Shown here in pieces: positions 1 to 9,082 of a stretch of 16,795 nt of DNA. The stretch covers positions 1 to 16,795 of the forward strand of contig MSJH02000247.1 in assembly GCA_001931875.2 (NCBI GenBank). The letters are read 5' to 3'. The notes beneath the pieces are model-generated. The model saw only the letters and a program-made list of their open reading frames with translations. It made no database searches and was not told the origin of the DNA. Source of the DNA: Byssochlamys sp. IMV 00236. Its lineage: Eukaryota > Ascomycota > Eurotiomycetes > Eurotiales > Thermoascaceae. Numbering within the stretch: position 1 is the first letter of the stretch; each line of letters starts with the position of its first letter. Position numbers and translations under genes: made by a program.

Positions 1-1256
1 CTTCGCGCATCCACAACCACAAAGCATGGTCCCATCTTCGGCCAAAATAGTTTCAGGAAAGTCTGGTTTGGGAGAAGAAGGATCTGGGTTTGATGAAGAT
101 GGCCAAGTGATGGCAGAAATAGAGAGTTTCCTGGTATGGCTTTCATTGAATCCGATGTACACATCATTTCTACCTTCTTTCATGGCGCGTGAAGGGTGAG
201 CGTCGCAGCCGATACAGGCACAATTATCACCGCATCGACAAGTGACTAGACGAATAATCTCTCCTTGCTGGTTCTTGGCAGCGGGTCCAAGACAGGACAT
301 GGCCGGTCGAGCGCCATTGTTCGGTAGTAGACCTGTCAAATCATGTGTGGGTAATGAAAATGAAACGGATTCTACTGATTGACTTGGGCTGCAGCAACTA
401 CCACTATTACTATTGCAACAGCTGCTTATTCTCACTTTGTTATTATTACTATTATTATTATTCTCACTAGTATTATTACTAGTATTATCACTTGTATAGC
501 ATTTACTCGTAAAAGCTGTTTGCGTGCTGCAGCATTTTTTTAATGGTTCCTGGTTGTAGTCATCTGACCGTTTCACTGGAGTGCAACAAGTCTTTTCACT
601 CTCCGTCTTTTCTGGCAGTTGTTCATCCACATTCTTCCACTCATGACTTGGATACTTTTGTTCGTCACGGCAGCTGATGTCAACTCGTAATAAGTCTTGG
701 TTATGTAGTGAATACAATGTATTAGCGTCTAGTAATTCCTGTAAATCATGTATCATGTCTTGTTTTGGAGCTAATGGCCTCAGTGACTTGTGCCTCTTTC
801 TGCTCTTCCCATCTAAAGGGGAGGGGAATATGTTGTAAATACTATTTCTTTTTTAATCAAAGATTTTACCTTGTAATTTTATGTTGGTATCGTTACTTTT
901 TATGCTGGCTTCTATTTTGTTGATATCATTATTCTTTACTAAACATTCACATCGTCTGTGAAGTTGCCGCACAATTCGAAGTTCTCTACATTTCAAGCAC
1001 TGTGTTGCTGGTCTTCCTTTCTTTTTAATCAAGATCAGTTGTCGATCGGTATGCTCACAACTTGATGCACGATGTCCCTAAAAGAGAAAACAAGTTACGA
1101 TCGGCTTCTTTCTATAAAGAATACAAGACTACTTTTATACAAGTTTCTATTTACATATAAAAAGAAAGTGTCAGTCGCATATTTTTTGCAAATGTTGTCG
1201 TGTTAAAGAGATTCAAAGCATTTACCACAAGACCATTTTTGCCCATTGATAATCAT
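1..1256 (-). CDS. copper-fist transcription factor (Mac1/Cuf1/Ace1 family), 3' end outside window
   Basis: This is a copper-responsive, DNA-binding transcription factor acting in the nucleus. The proposed exons on the minus strand are 1256-about 1218 (start MIINGQKWSCGKC), 1077-870 and 812 to beyond position 1. Exon 2 carries the copper-fist core: GHRASSCEH, then KKKGRPATQC with CLKC, then RRCEC, which includes the (K/R)GRP minor-groove motif and the Zn/Cu Cys-His ligands. The intron 869-813 is a clean GT-AG. Exon 3 holds an Asn/Ser-rich linker with several Cys-Cys pairs. Near the C terminus, at 240-196, it has an exact C-x-C-x3-C-x-C-x2-C-x2-H motif, the copper-sensing signature of fission yeast Cuf1. 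A second Cys cluster (LCGCGC) lies at the window edge. The oddity is that exon 1 cannot be joined to exon 2 in frame with a GT donor (see findings). The family call is secure. Whether it activates uptake genes (Mac1/Cuf1 mode) or detoxification genes (Ace1 mode) is inferred only from the Cuf1-like motif. Confidence 0.85.
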
Positions 1257-1918
1257 TGAGATTACAAAAAAACAAGGGAAAAAAGAGAGAGGTGACAAAA
1301 CGGGATTTAGTGTTTATCGAAAAAAAAAAAAAAAAAAAAGGTTATAAAAATAGCGCATGGGCTAGCCAATGGGAAAGAACTTTCTTACAGTCGGAAGCAA
1401 GAATAACAAAAAGATTTAATAAAGATAGGCTCTCAATCTGCTCTCATTGCCATCGTTCGAATCAATAATATTCAGTTCAGAATGTGTCCTGTGTCATTGA
1501 AATACTAATCATTATAGATGAAATATATGTGTGTGTGTTACCAAAGCCATTGAATACTACACATCATCTGGGCTTATTTACCAGATGAACGCCAAATGAC
1601 TCTATTTCAAAATATTTCCATCAAGCTTGATGAATTCTTTTATCTCTGGAAGCCACCAAATGAAGACGCAGACTTTACGGATTAAAGCTAATTTCAAACA
1701 CAGGTCGATATTCATTAGCCGATATAAAAAATAAGGAGTGGATTTTAGATGGTAAAATATCTTTGATCTAATGATATATATCCAAGTTAACTGCAGTGAA
1801 AAACTCGAGAGAGAAAAAGAGGAAACATGCTTATTATCATCTGATACTGTCAAGAAAGCACCAATATATTTCTCTCTTCTCTCTTTCTTTTGATCCTTAC
1901 TGTAAGGGGGATTGTGAT
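1257..1918. other. intergenic region between divergent genes
   Basis: This is the shared upstream region of the leftward copper-fist gene and the rightward small secreted gene. It contains a 20-A run at 1320-1339, a short TG run near 1530, a TATAAAA at 1723-1729 and a pyrimidine-rich tract around 1862-1890 just before the rightward start. Two short plus-strand frames at about 1546-1684 and 1674-1774 have coding-like composition but lie in different frames. They may be remnants of a decayed gene (see findings). No confident gene was seen here. Confidence 0.5.
1320..1339. repeat. 20-nt poly-A tract
   Basis: This is a homopolymer about 65 bp upstream of the leftward copper-fist start codon. Long dA:dT tracts in fungal promoters commonly exclude nucleosomes, so a promoter role is possible but not shown. 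Confidence 0.8.
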
Positions 1919-2414
1919 ATGCTTAAGAATATTGTGATTATTTTGTTGCTTTGTGTTCAGTTCATCTTTGCTGAAAAGTTTTCATTACAAGTAGGAAATG
2001 TGTCTCATGCTGTGTGTGCCATTCGAGCCATCTACATGGATAACGGAAAGTATATATGAGTTTTTGAATTAACAGGAAAAAGCTGCAAAAACAAAGAATG
2101 CCTGGAAGATAAAGTGGGTCGTTCGACTTCAAGCTGCATTCTGAGTGCAAGTAGCCCTGGAAAAAATAACAAGTATGAAATTCAAGTAGATGGTGAGCAT
2201 GCCTGCTTTTTATACTTTTAATAAAGAGGAGAAAATAATAAAATAAAAAAGAAACTCTCTCTTTTCAATAAAAGAGCTCTCTCTTGATAACAGCCTCGTG
2301 TTTGAATTTACTCTTTATTTTTTATCGTACATCAATGACAATTATATTGACAATGCCCGCTCTTCACTGGAACATACAATACAGCTTGGAAAAAAAAATC
2401 GAGAAAGTAGGTGA
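1919..2414 (+). CDS. small putative secreted cysteine-containing protein (about 126 aa, 3 exons)
   Basis: I do not recognise the family. The start at 1919 is chosen because it gives an immediate signal peptide: MLKN, a hydrophobic core VIILLLCVQFIF, and likely cleavage after FA. An upstream in-frame ATG at 1796 would put about 41 charged residues in front of it. The proposed exons are 1919-2049, 2083-2192 and 2275-2414. Exon 2 reads CKNKECLEDKVGRSTSSC and then NKYEIQVD. Exon 3 reads ELSLDNSLVFEF and ends QLGKKNRESR. The second intron (2193-2274) is a clean GTGAGC...AG in phase. The first is doubtful: the frame hits TGA at 2056, and only a 33-nt intron (2050-2082) removes it and restores the frame. 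The mature chain would have four Cys, enough for two disulfides. A secreted or cell-surface role is inferred. If the first intron is wrong, this may be a pseudogene. Confidence 0.45.
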
Positions 2415-2824
2415 ATTTATAAGGACAAGAGTATTGATATCAATTATGTGCATTAGTTGTCTGAAACGGATATCATGAAAAATAAATCATGTCATTATAT
2501 ATCCTTGGAGAAGAATGATTGAAAATAAAGGTGCTGCCTATACATCCCAAGGGCACTAGATGACTTTGTGATATTACATGGATCAGTGTAACTTGATATG
2601 AAAATGAATAGTCATAATTATATCTGGAGTACGAATCCTTTGTAAATTCATTGACTGTATATAGTTACATTCAAATGTTGTATCGTGAGAACTTGAGATT
2701 GGATGTTAAAGTTCCCCACTTCTCCGATGACTCACCTTAATTTAAAAAAAAAGGCCTGAAAAAACATTTTTTTTCTCTTTCCGCTCATTTTGTCTCTCTC
2801 TCTTTTCTTTGAATTGAGCTTTTA
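2415..2824. other. intergenic, 3' flank and upstream region of the transporter gene
   Basis: This is AT-rich sequence with stops in all frames. It contains a T run and CT-rich tract (about 2768-2805) shortly before the transporter start, as is common upstream of genes in this window. No gene, RNA or repeat family was recognised. Confidence 0.5.
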
Positions 2825-4380
2825 ATGAGTGTTGAACTACGAAATATGGATGAGAAATCATTCAAATTAACTCAAGATAATTGTCAATCTGACAGCATTA
2901 TTTGTAACACCATCCCATGATCAATCATCACAACGGCTTAAACTCACCCCCCTTTTCTTAATAGCTGAAATCGAGCATGAAGCTGTTTCTTTCAGTCATG
3001 GTGTTGATACGAATAACGAAGGTGGTTCATCCTTCTTGGCCTATTTTAATGTTGTTTGTGTCGTAGCTGGTACAGGCGCACTTGGACTACCTTATTCATT
3101 AAGACAAGGAGGATGGATAGGTAAACAGTCATTGTTTATGATTTTGACAAGTGCCAACTCTTTTTTTTATTATAGGTTTGTTTATCCTTGGCCTTAGTTG
3201 GTTATTTTCAACATGTAAAATACAATATGATACATCACCCTCCACATATGCTTAAACAGCTTTTATAGACTCTGGAGTTGTTTTAATTCGATGCTTATAT
3301 CACAATGGAAAGACTCGACTGTCATCTTACCAAGAAGTGGCCGAAGCTGCCTTTGGTCCAATCGGAGGCTGGCTATCCTTTTTCTTTACTGCTGTCACTC
3401 TTATTGGTGTACCCGTGCTTTACTTGCTATTGGCTGGCCAAAACTTGCATAAGGTCTGTGAGGGAACAAGAGCCGAACTGACATTTCCTATTTGGGTCAT
3501 TATCTGTTCTGTCATTGTCGCAATCCCTTTCCTTTTCTTTAGATCCATGAAAGAAGTCGGTGTCTTGAGTGCATTTGGTATGTTGGCCACTGTTGTCGTT
3601 GTCCTCATCGTCGTCGTGGTGGCTCTTCAGGATAAAGTCAACTATCCTAATGTGGAACATCACAACGTCATTTGGGATCAATTCCCTATTGCTCTTAGTT
3701 CGATTACGTTCAGTTTTGGTAATTAATTTTTTTTAGTCAGCTTCAGGGGATTGTAATTAATTATGCTTAAAATAGGCGGAAATCCGGTCTATGCCCATGT
3801 TGAAGCAGGCATGAAACACCCTCAGAATTGGAATAAGGTTATCACAGCTGGATTAGCCACTTGTTCCGGCCTTTACTTTTTAACTGCTATTCCCGGCTAT
3901 TATGTCTACGGAGACAGTACCTTATCGCCAATCTATAACAATATTCCAGACGGAGCAGCCAAGTTAGCATCAATTGTGATCATCACAGTACATGTTTTGA
4001 TGGCCTGTCCTATCCTGATGACATCCTTTGCTCTGGATCTTGAGAAACTCTTTGGTATCTCATCCTTTAACCACTCCAAGCTCACCGAATGGTTCCTCCG
4101 TACTGTCGTTCGTGTAACCTTGATGGTAATTGTTGCTGTGATTGCCATCTTTGTTCCCTACTTTGGCGACTTTATGTCTCTCCTTGGTGCCTTCTCCAAC
4201 TGTGCACTTATCCTCATCTTTCCTATTTTATTTTACCTCAAGCTGACAGGCTTCAGAAACAAGTCCATCTTTGAACTGTTCCTCTGCTTCCTTGTCGTTC
4301 TGCTTGGTATCGTCGGCCTTGTCTTTGGTACAAGATCTGCTATAGAAGCATTAAAGAGTGATTTTCAGAATGCAAAATAG
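2825..4380 (+). CDS. AAAP-family amino-acid transporter, vacuolar Avt1-like (442 aa, 5 exons)
   Basis: This is a multi-pass membrane permease of the amino acid/auxin permease family (Aa_trans), related to yeast Avt1 and SLC32/SLC36. Those proteins exchange neutral amino acids for protons at the vacuole. Exons are 2825-2903, 2965-3120, 3176-3214, 3269-3718 and 3776-4380. All introns are GT-AG and in phase. The acceptor at 3268 is preferred over the one at 3259 because it gives the conserved STYSGVVLIRCLY. A hydrophilic N-terminal region of about 50 residues precedes the family-typical GTGALGLPYSLRQGGWIG. Roughly eleven hydrophobic segments follow, including the conserved YFLTAIPGYYVYG and the C-terminal FMSLLGAFSNCALIL. 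The 39-nt third exon is very short. The family call is strong. The vacuolar location and the exact substrate are inferred from the closest subfamily. Confidence 0.88.
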
Positions 4381-6502
4381 AGACATTAGAGAGAGAAAGT
4401 TGTAAATACACAAATATCCCTCTTTCATTTATATATTTGTACAGAAATTTAATAGAAGACTAATGAATAAAAAAAAAGGTTACCCTTTTCTACCTTAAAT
4501 TATCTTGTACTGACATGAATGAACAACTGGCACTCCTGGAACTCGTGTAACTGGGTAACGGCAGCGTCGGCTGGAGAAAAGCGTGAAGAGAGCACTCAAG
4601 AACCCTTTATAAAAAGAAGAAGGAACGGTCTCTATGTAAATGCAAACAGAATTACGTAACTTAATTACGTCTGTCCCCAAAAGATAATCCATTGTTGATA
4701 AGAGCCTCAAATACAAAAATAAAATGGACATCTGACGAAAGAGAGTAGACGTACGCTTGGGAATCGTACTACTATATGAAGCACAGTCTATCAGCACTAT
4801 GTGATCGCATTTGCATAAAGTGGCTGGTCAGATTAAAATAGTTAAGCATATCATTAAGCGCTAAAAACGGAGGCTTTAGACTAGAAGATAAAGTGTTCTA
4901 TAACAAAATCAATGTGGATAGTTTCCGCCAAAGGAGTACATATCATTTTATTTTACTTGTTTCATCTTTAGAAAAGTTGTGTTCCAATACAAAATAATGT
5001 TCATTTCATTTGTGTTCCAAATAAAGGTCATATGTTTAAATAAGCTGTATGAAAACCACAAGGATATTCTTGTGTTTACTCTAGCGCTTCTGATACAGTC
5101 AGTATTGTATAAAAGCCGCACCCTGCTCATCAACATCAGGTTGATACTCACGCTTATCTCCCATTGTACTCATATCCTGATTCAGGTATGATCTCTGTTG
5201 TATAAGCTTTGCTTTCAGTCAAAGATGGACTTTTTTTAAGTTGAGTTTGTTGCACTATGACCTTTCATATTCGGTAATTTTTAATGAGTCCCATCATTGG
5301 TACTCTCTCGTCAAATCCTTTGTATCTCACATCTTTACCCCTACTGATATTTACACTGTCAACCTCTTGTGGTCAATGATAGACGGTTGTTAATTCTACA
5401 AGTCATAAGCACCAGATATCATCAAAAGAATGACTGTATGCTGTGATATCTTTATTATTACAAATAAGTGAAGGCAAATATAGGCTTGGCGTCATGTTAT
5501 TGATGAAATTTAGTGATCAGTTTGCTTGCTGAATGAAAATATTCCTATTGTTCAAAGCTTAAAAAAGCAAGGAAAGTTTTAGTCTGGGTACCAAGAATCA
5601 AATGTTTTTTGTTGGTGATACCGTGTTTTTAAGATTATTAATCTAAATCTGTGTAAATTACCTTAATAAGGGAACATTCAACTCTCACGACCTTCAACTA
5701 TACCCAAGATTGAGTGTTTTAGCTATAGAATATTCTCTCGCTGCATAATGTCATTTTGAGATAAAATGGTTCAATCCTTCGGAATAGTTTAAAGTTGTAC
5801 AAAGAAAAAGAGAGAAAACAATAATAGATACATGAAAGATATTATATGTGTTACTTTATACGCTTTATATGCTCAAAAGAGAGTGTAATAAAAATGAATA
5901 CTACAGTTATCAAATAAAAGGTCATGCGCTGATATATTAGCTGAGTATGTGTGATGACTTGAATTACGATGACTATCAGCTTTACAGACACATGATTAAA
6001 GAAAAAGAGAAAGTATCCTGTCACTTTGTGAATCCTTACCTCGTACCTGTACTCTGTACCATTTTGGGATCGATAGACCTTCTTCTTGATTTATGCTGAT
6101 TTAGACTATATACATTGCACTTAAAATAAGTAAAACTACTTTATATCGCCATCTCCCTTATAGTGAATTTGTCAGTGTTAGACTTGATGGTGTAGTAGGA
6201 AGAGAAGTAATGATTATTTAGAGATGATTCCTTAATATCAATTACCCCAGCATGTGTCTCAGTCTCAAATGGAAAGGATATCATGTTTATATTTAATGGT
6301 CAATCTACTATTTAACTGCATTAGATATGATTAGATATTATTTATTTTAAAAACAGAAAGATAAAAGGATCACAGCAAAGAAAAGTGGATGTTCTTGCCT
6401 TGCGATGCTTTGAGTTGATACAAACATCTGTACTATTTAGTAAAGACCTTACGTACTTATACCGAGGCTGACATTCGGTATTATACAAATGGCAAACTTA
6501 CT
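4381..6502. other. long gene-poor AT-rich region
   Basis: The 3' flank of the transporter is followed by about 2 kb with no convincing gene. A minus-strand open frame of 100 codons (4495-4797) and short frames near 4950-5190 have no recognisable motif and low-complexity hydrophobic composition. A 50-codon plus-strand frame at 5947-6099 (starts MCDDLNYDDY, ends in a hydrophobic stretch) is open, but the opposite strand is open there too. A direct repeat of TTAGATAT occurs near 6322-6340. I see nothing else that can be supported. Confidence 0.4.
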
Positions 6503-6868
6503 TCAATCCCCAAGAGCACAGATTGTCTTTGGTACATCAAAAGATAATATTTTCGTCATAGTGGTAACATCAGGGAAAGATTCTTCAGCCAAATATACAA
6601 CAGTGTTATACCCAACAGCTTGTATGGTGATTGTCTTCTTGTTTTCTTTCCTTAGTACCAGGTCACGGGAAAGCGTAGTCTGTCTTATTAAATCAGCAAA
6701 CGCCAACTCTAACAGGGTTTTGTAAACATAAGCTCAGTTATTTACGTTGTCCCTTTTGTTCCTCTAATTTGTATAAACATTCATGCACTTTATTCAATAA
6801 CTTTTAGTCAATTAGTAGACAATGTTATTATTGCCCTTAGTTTATTCCCATTATCTCGCTCTTACCTC
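6503..6868 (-). pseudogene. decayed or 5'-truncated gene of unknown family
   Basis: On the minus strand an open frame runs from about 6737 down to a stop at 6503. It has coding-like composition: LAFADLIRQTTLSRDLVLR, KTITIQAVGYNTVVYLAEE, then FDVPKTICALGD. A GTAAAT...TTAG intron of 37 nt (about 6751-6715) would join it in frame to an upstream piece reading KLLNKVHECLYKLEEQKGQ. That piece is itself preceded by a possible GTAAGA...AAAAG intron starting at 6866. No start codon remains, and the sequence beyond the last donor is the end of a transposon-like element at 6870-6872. The reading is either a gene broken by insertion or an old fragment. The family is not recognised. The splice model is inference. 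Confidence 0.35.
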
Positions 6869-6871
6869 GTA

Positions 6872-7020
6872 CAGTCAGACCCCGATTCTGGAATACCCTA
6901 TTCTGGATTAATCACGATTCTGGAATACGATTTTATAAGAATAAGATATATGACTGTTTATTTCAGTATGCTTTGTCGAAATATGAATTCTACTCTGGAA
7001 TAACATCGATTTTGGAATGC
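6872..7020 (+). mobile_element. terminal inverted repeat and subterminal repeats of a pogo/Tc1-like DNA transposon (one end only)
   Basis: CAGTCAGACCCCGATTCTGG begins directly after a TA dinucleotide (6870-6871). This matches the layout of pogo/jerky-type Tc1-mariner ends, which start with CAGT next to a TA target site and carry repeated subterminal motifs. The unit GATTCTGGAATAC occurs exactly at 6884-6896 and 6916-6928, with variants at 6899-6910, 6991-7004 and 7008-7020. The orientation means the element body lies to the right. I did not find the matching inverted end or a transposase frame downstream, so this is a solo or degraded end. The superfamily is assigned from general knowledge of these termini, not from a search. 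Confidence 0.5.
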
Positions 7021-8480
7021 TACTCCTGCCCATCGAGGATTATGACAGAATCGAAGTTCTACTGCACTATGCTCACCTTTTTAACACGTTATTTGATTGT
7101 CAACAAACCTATCCCTTTATTCAATTGTGAATCCTTTTACGACTATGCCCATTCTTCTTCAATATGATCAACTAATATTTCAATTGCATGCTCTTTATTA
7201 TGAATAAGCTATACTTTTATGAAACAATGTATATAGCATTGTTGCATCAATAAATAATCATGTAGAGAGGAGTCAGGATATGCTATTAGGCACAAAAAAA
7301 GTCAAATTTAGTCATTCGCTTAAAACGTCGTGTTAGTATTTGCCCTTACTCATCACAAATAACGAAGCTCTTAAGCCTGCGACAGAACGACAACGCGCAA
7401 AAACGAATGTAGCGAATTGGAAGCAGCTAATATTATTAAAATAATTGCGATTATTTGTCACTTAATTGATAGATGCATGTAAAGTAGAGTGTACATTCTA
7501 CTGTGCGATTATACTCGAGTTATTATAATGATTCATATCAAACATGTCAAAGGTCGAATCATTTTTTATAAAATAAAAATACTGTGCTTGTAAGCCTTGA
7601 GCTACTTTTATGAATCAATTTAATTTGAATGGAAGCATACATGTTGGATAAAGCCTATGAACTGGATATACAATATATTTTTTGTATACTTTAATGACAT
7701 GCAAAAAATAACCAATTAATGATGTGCCAAGAATCTGAAAAGCAAGCCAATTTGGATATCGTCAGCATAAGCAATCTTATAAGATGCCAAGTTTGAATCA
7801 CCCAAAAAGTCAAATGTGCTTGCTTCTTTTATAAATTTCGAATCATATCCAAAGATGTCTTATCGCTTATCCAATAAAAGATCAGTACAAGGTAACACAA
7901 AGAAAAGCGTCAAAATATAGTAAATTGTTGTGCTGACATAAAAATATGTACTACGTTACTCAAAAATGTCTTACAAGACCATGGCTTTCCTCCTTTATCT
8001 TTTAAGGCGTATACTTTTTGATTTCGTGAGAAAGTTTAGGGCAAAAAATTCCCTATTTTGTTTATCCTTCGGTTGTGTGAGAGTATCCATGTATATGGAA
8101 TCATGGCCCTTTCAATTGTCATTTCTAAGGGATTTATCACTATAGTAACTGATTCATTCACCGAGATCAATAAATTAAAAAATAGATTCCATCTCTTACT
8201 CTTTTTTGTTCTTGTTTCTCATTTTGGATTGTATTCGGTCAAAAAAGGGAAGCTAACCAAATTTAATCACAAGAGACTATAGACAAAAAGAGTAGTGTTT
8301 ATAAAAAAATGGTACGTTCTTAGAACCCATCACAATAGACTGAGTTGTACACTCTTTTTCTATAGAGTCGCACTATATCTCTCTCTCTCTTGTTTATTAA
8401 CATTTTGTTTATTTACAAGCTTAAAAAGTATGCCTCTCTTGGATACTTTTAGAAAGAATTTCCGTTTATAAAACAACAGG
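7021..8480. other. gene-poor region, possible transposon body or remnants
   Basis: No confident gene was seen. A block at about 7365-7430 is locally richer in G+C and has a short open minus-strand frame. Another at 7690-7920 has open frames on both strands, one of which reads AYADDIQIGL (see findings). A 7-bp inverted repeat (AACAATG/CATTGTT) lies at 7223-7243. A 74-codon plus frame at 8058-8282 is hydrophobic and unremarkable. A CT-repeat tract at about 8379-8391 is followed by two TTGTTTATT-like stretches. Confidence 0.4.
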
Positions 8481-9082
8481 GAATAAATAAAATACAAAAA
8501 GGGTCGTTCATGTGACCAATGAAAAAAGTAAACCCTTATCTCTTTTGGCGAAAGATCTGCGGGAGAAGGAAAGATAAGGTTTTAAACACACAATTTCATT
8601 GGACAAATCCGTATTTCCGCCCCCTCGCACGGCTTCAAGCACAAACAACAGCGGCCAGTAAGAAAAGCCGATCTTAACGTGAGAAACATGTTGCAATAGC
8701 CTGAGTTTGTATCGTAAAATCTTGACATGTGGACAAGCGAAAAAATATTCCTTTTTTGGGAAATAAGGTAACTCCAAACAAAATGTTGCCCTTGAATACA
8801 AAAAAATTTTTGCGCTTCTTTTCAGCTTAAAAAGTTAAACAATGGACCCTTTTCTTAAAAAAGGAGTGAAACAATACAAGATTTAATAAAAATTGTCATG
8901 GAAACTTGATTACTTAATAGAGCTTATCTTGTTATTATGCTTGTCAGTCAACAAGGCATCATTCGTTGTTCAATGGTCATTTATGCTTGAGTAACCATCG
9001 GAAAATGAACCCAGGGCCATACTATTTAAACAATAAGTTGTCTTTTTTTCTTCTTCTTTCCTTTTTTTTTTCGAACTTTTTG
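8481..9082 (+). promoter_or_regulatory. upstream region of the peptide transporter with GATA-type sites
   Basis: Three GATAAG/CTTATC hexamers lie within 400 bp: 8535-8540 (minus), 8573-8578 (plus) and 8923-8928 (minus). GATA factors of the AreA/Nit2/Gln3 type bind this hexamer and drive nitrogen-limited expression of peptide and amino-acid permeases in fungi. A long pyrimidine tract (about 9041-9081) ends at the chosen start codon. A minus-strand open frame of 97 codons (8508-8801) in this region has no recognisable features and is not called. Regulation by nitrogen is inference from these motifs. Confidence 0.35.

Noticed and set aside
1256..1468. 70-codon plus-strand frame through the poly-A tract
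   Set aside because: It is Lys-rich because it translates A runs, it overlaps the divergent promoter, and it has no features.
1440..1475. GTTCGAATC resembling a tRNA B box
   Set aside because: There is no A box at the right distance and no foldable acceptor or anticodon arms around it.
4495..4797. 100-codon minus-strand frame after the amino-acid transporter
   Set aside because: It shows no recognisable motif. Plus-strand frames here are equally ambiguous, so it is mentioned only within the intergenic entry.
8508..8801. 97-codon minus-strand frame upstream of the peptide transporter
   Set aside because: It sits in the likely promoter, has no family features and no supporting splice or start context.
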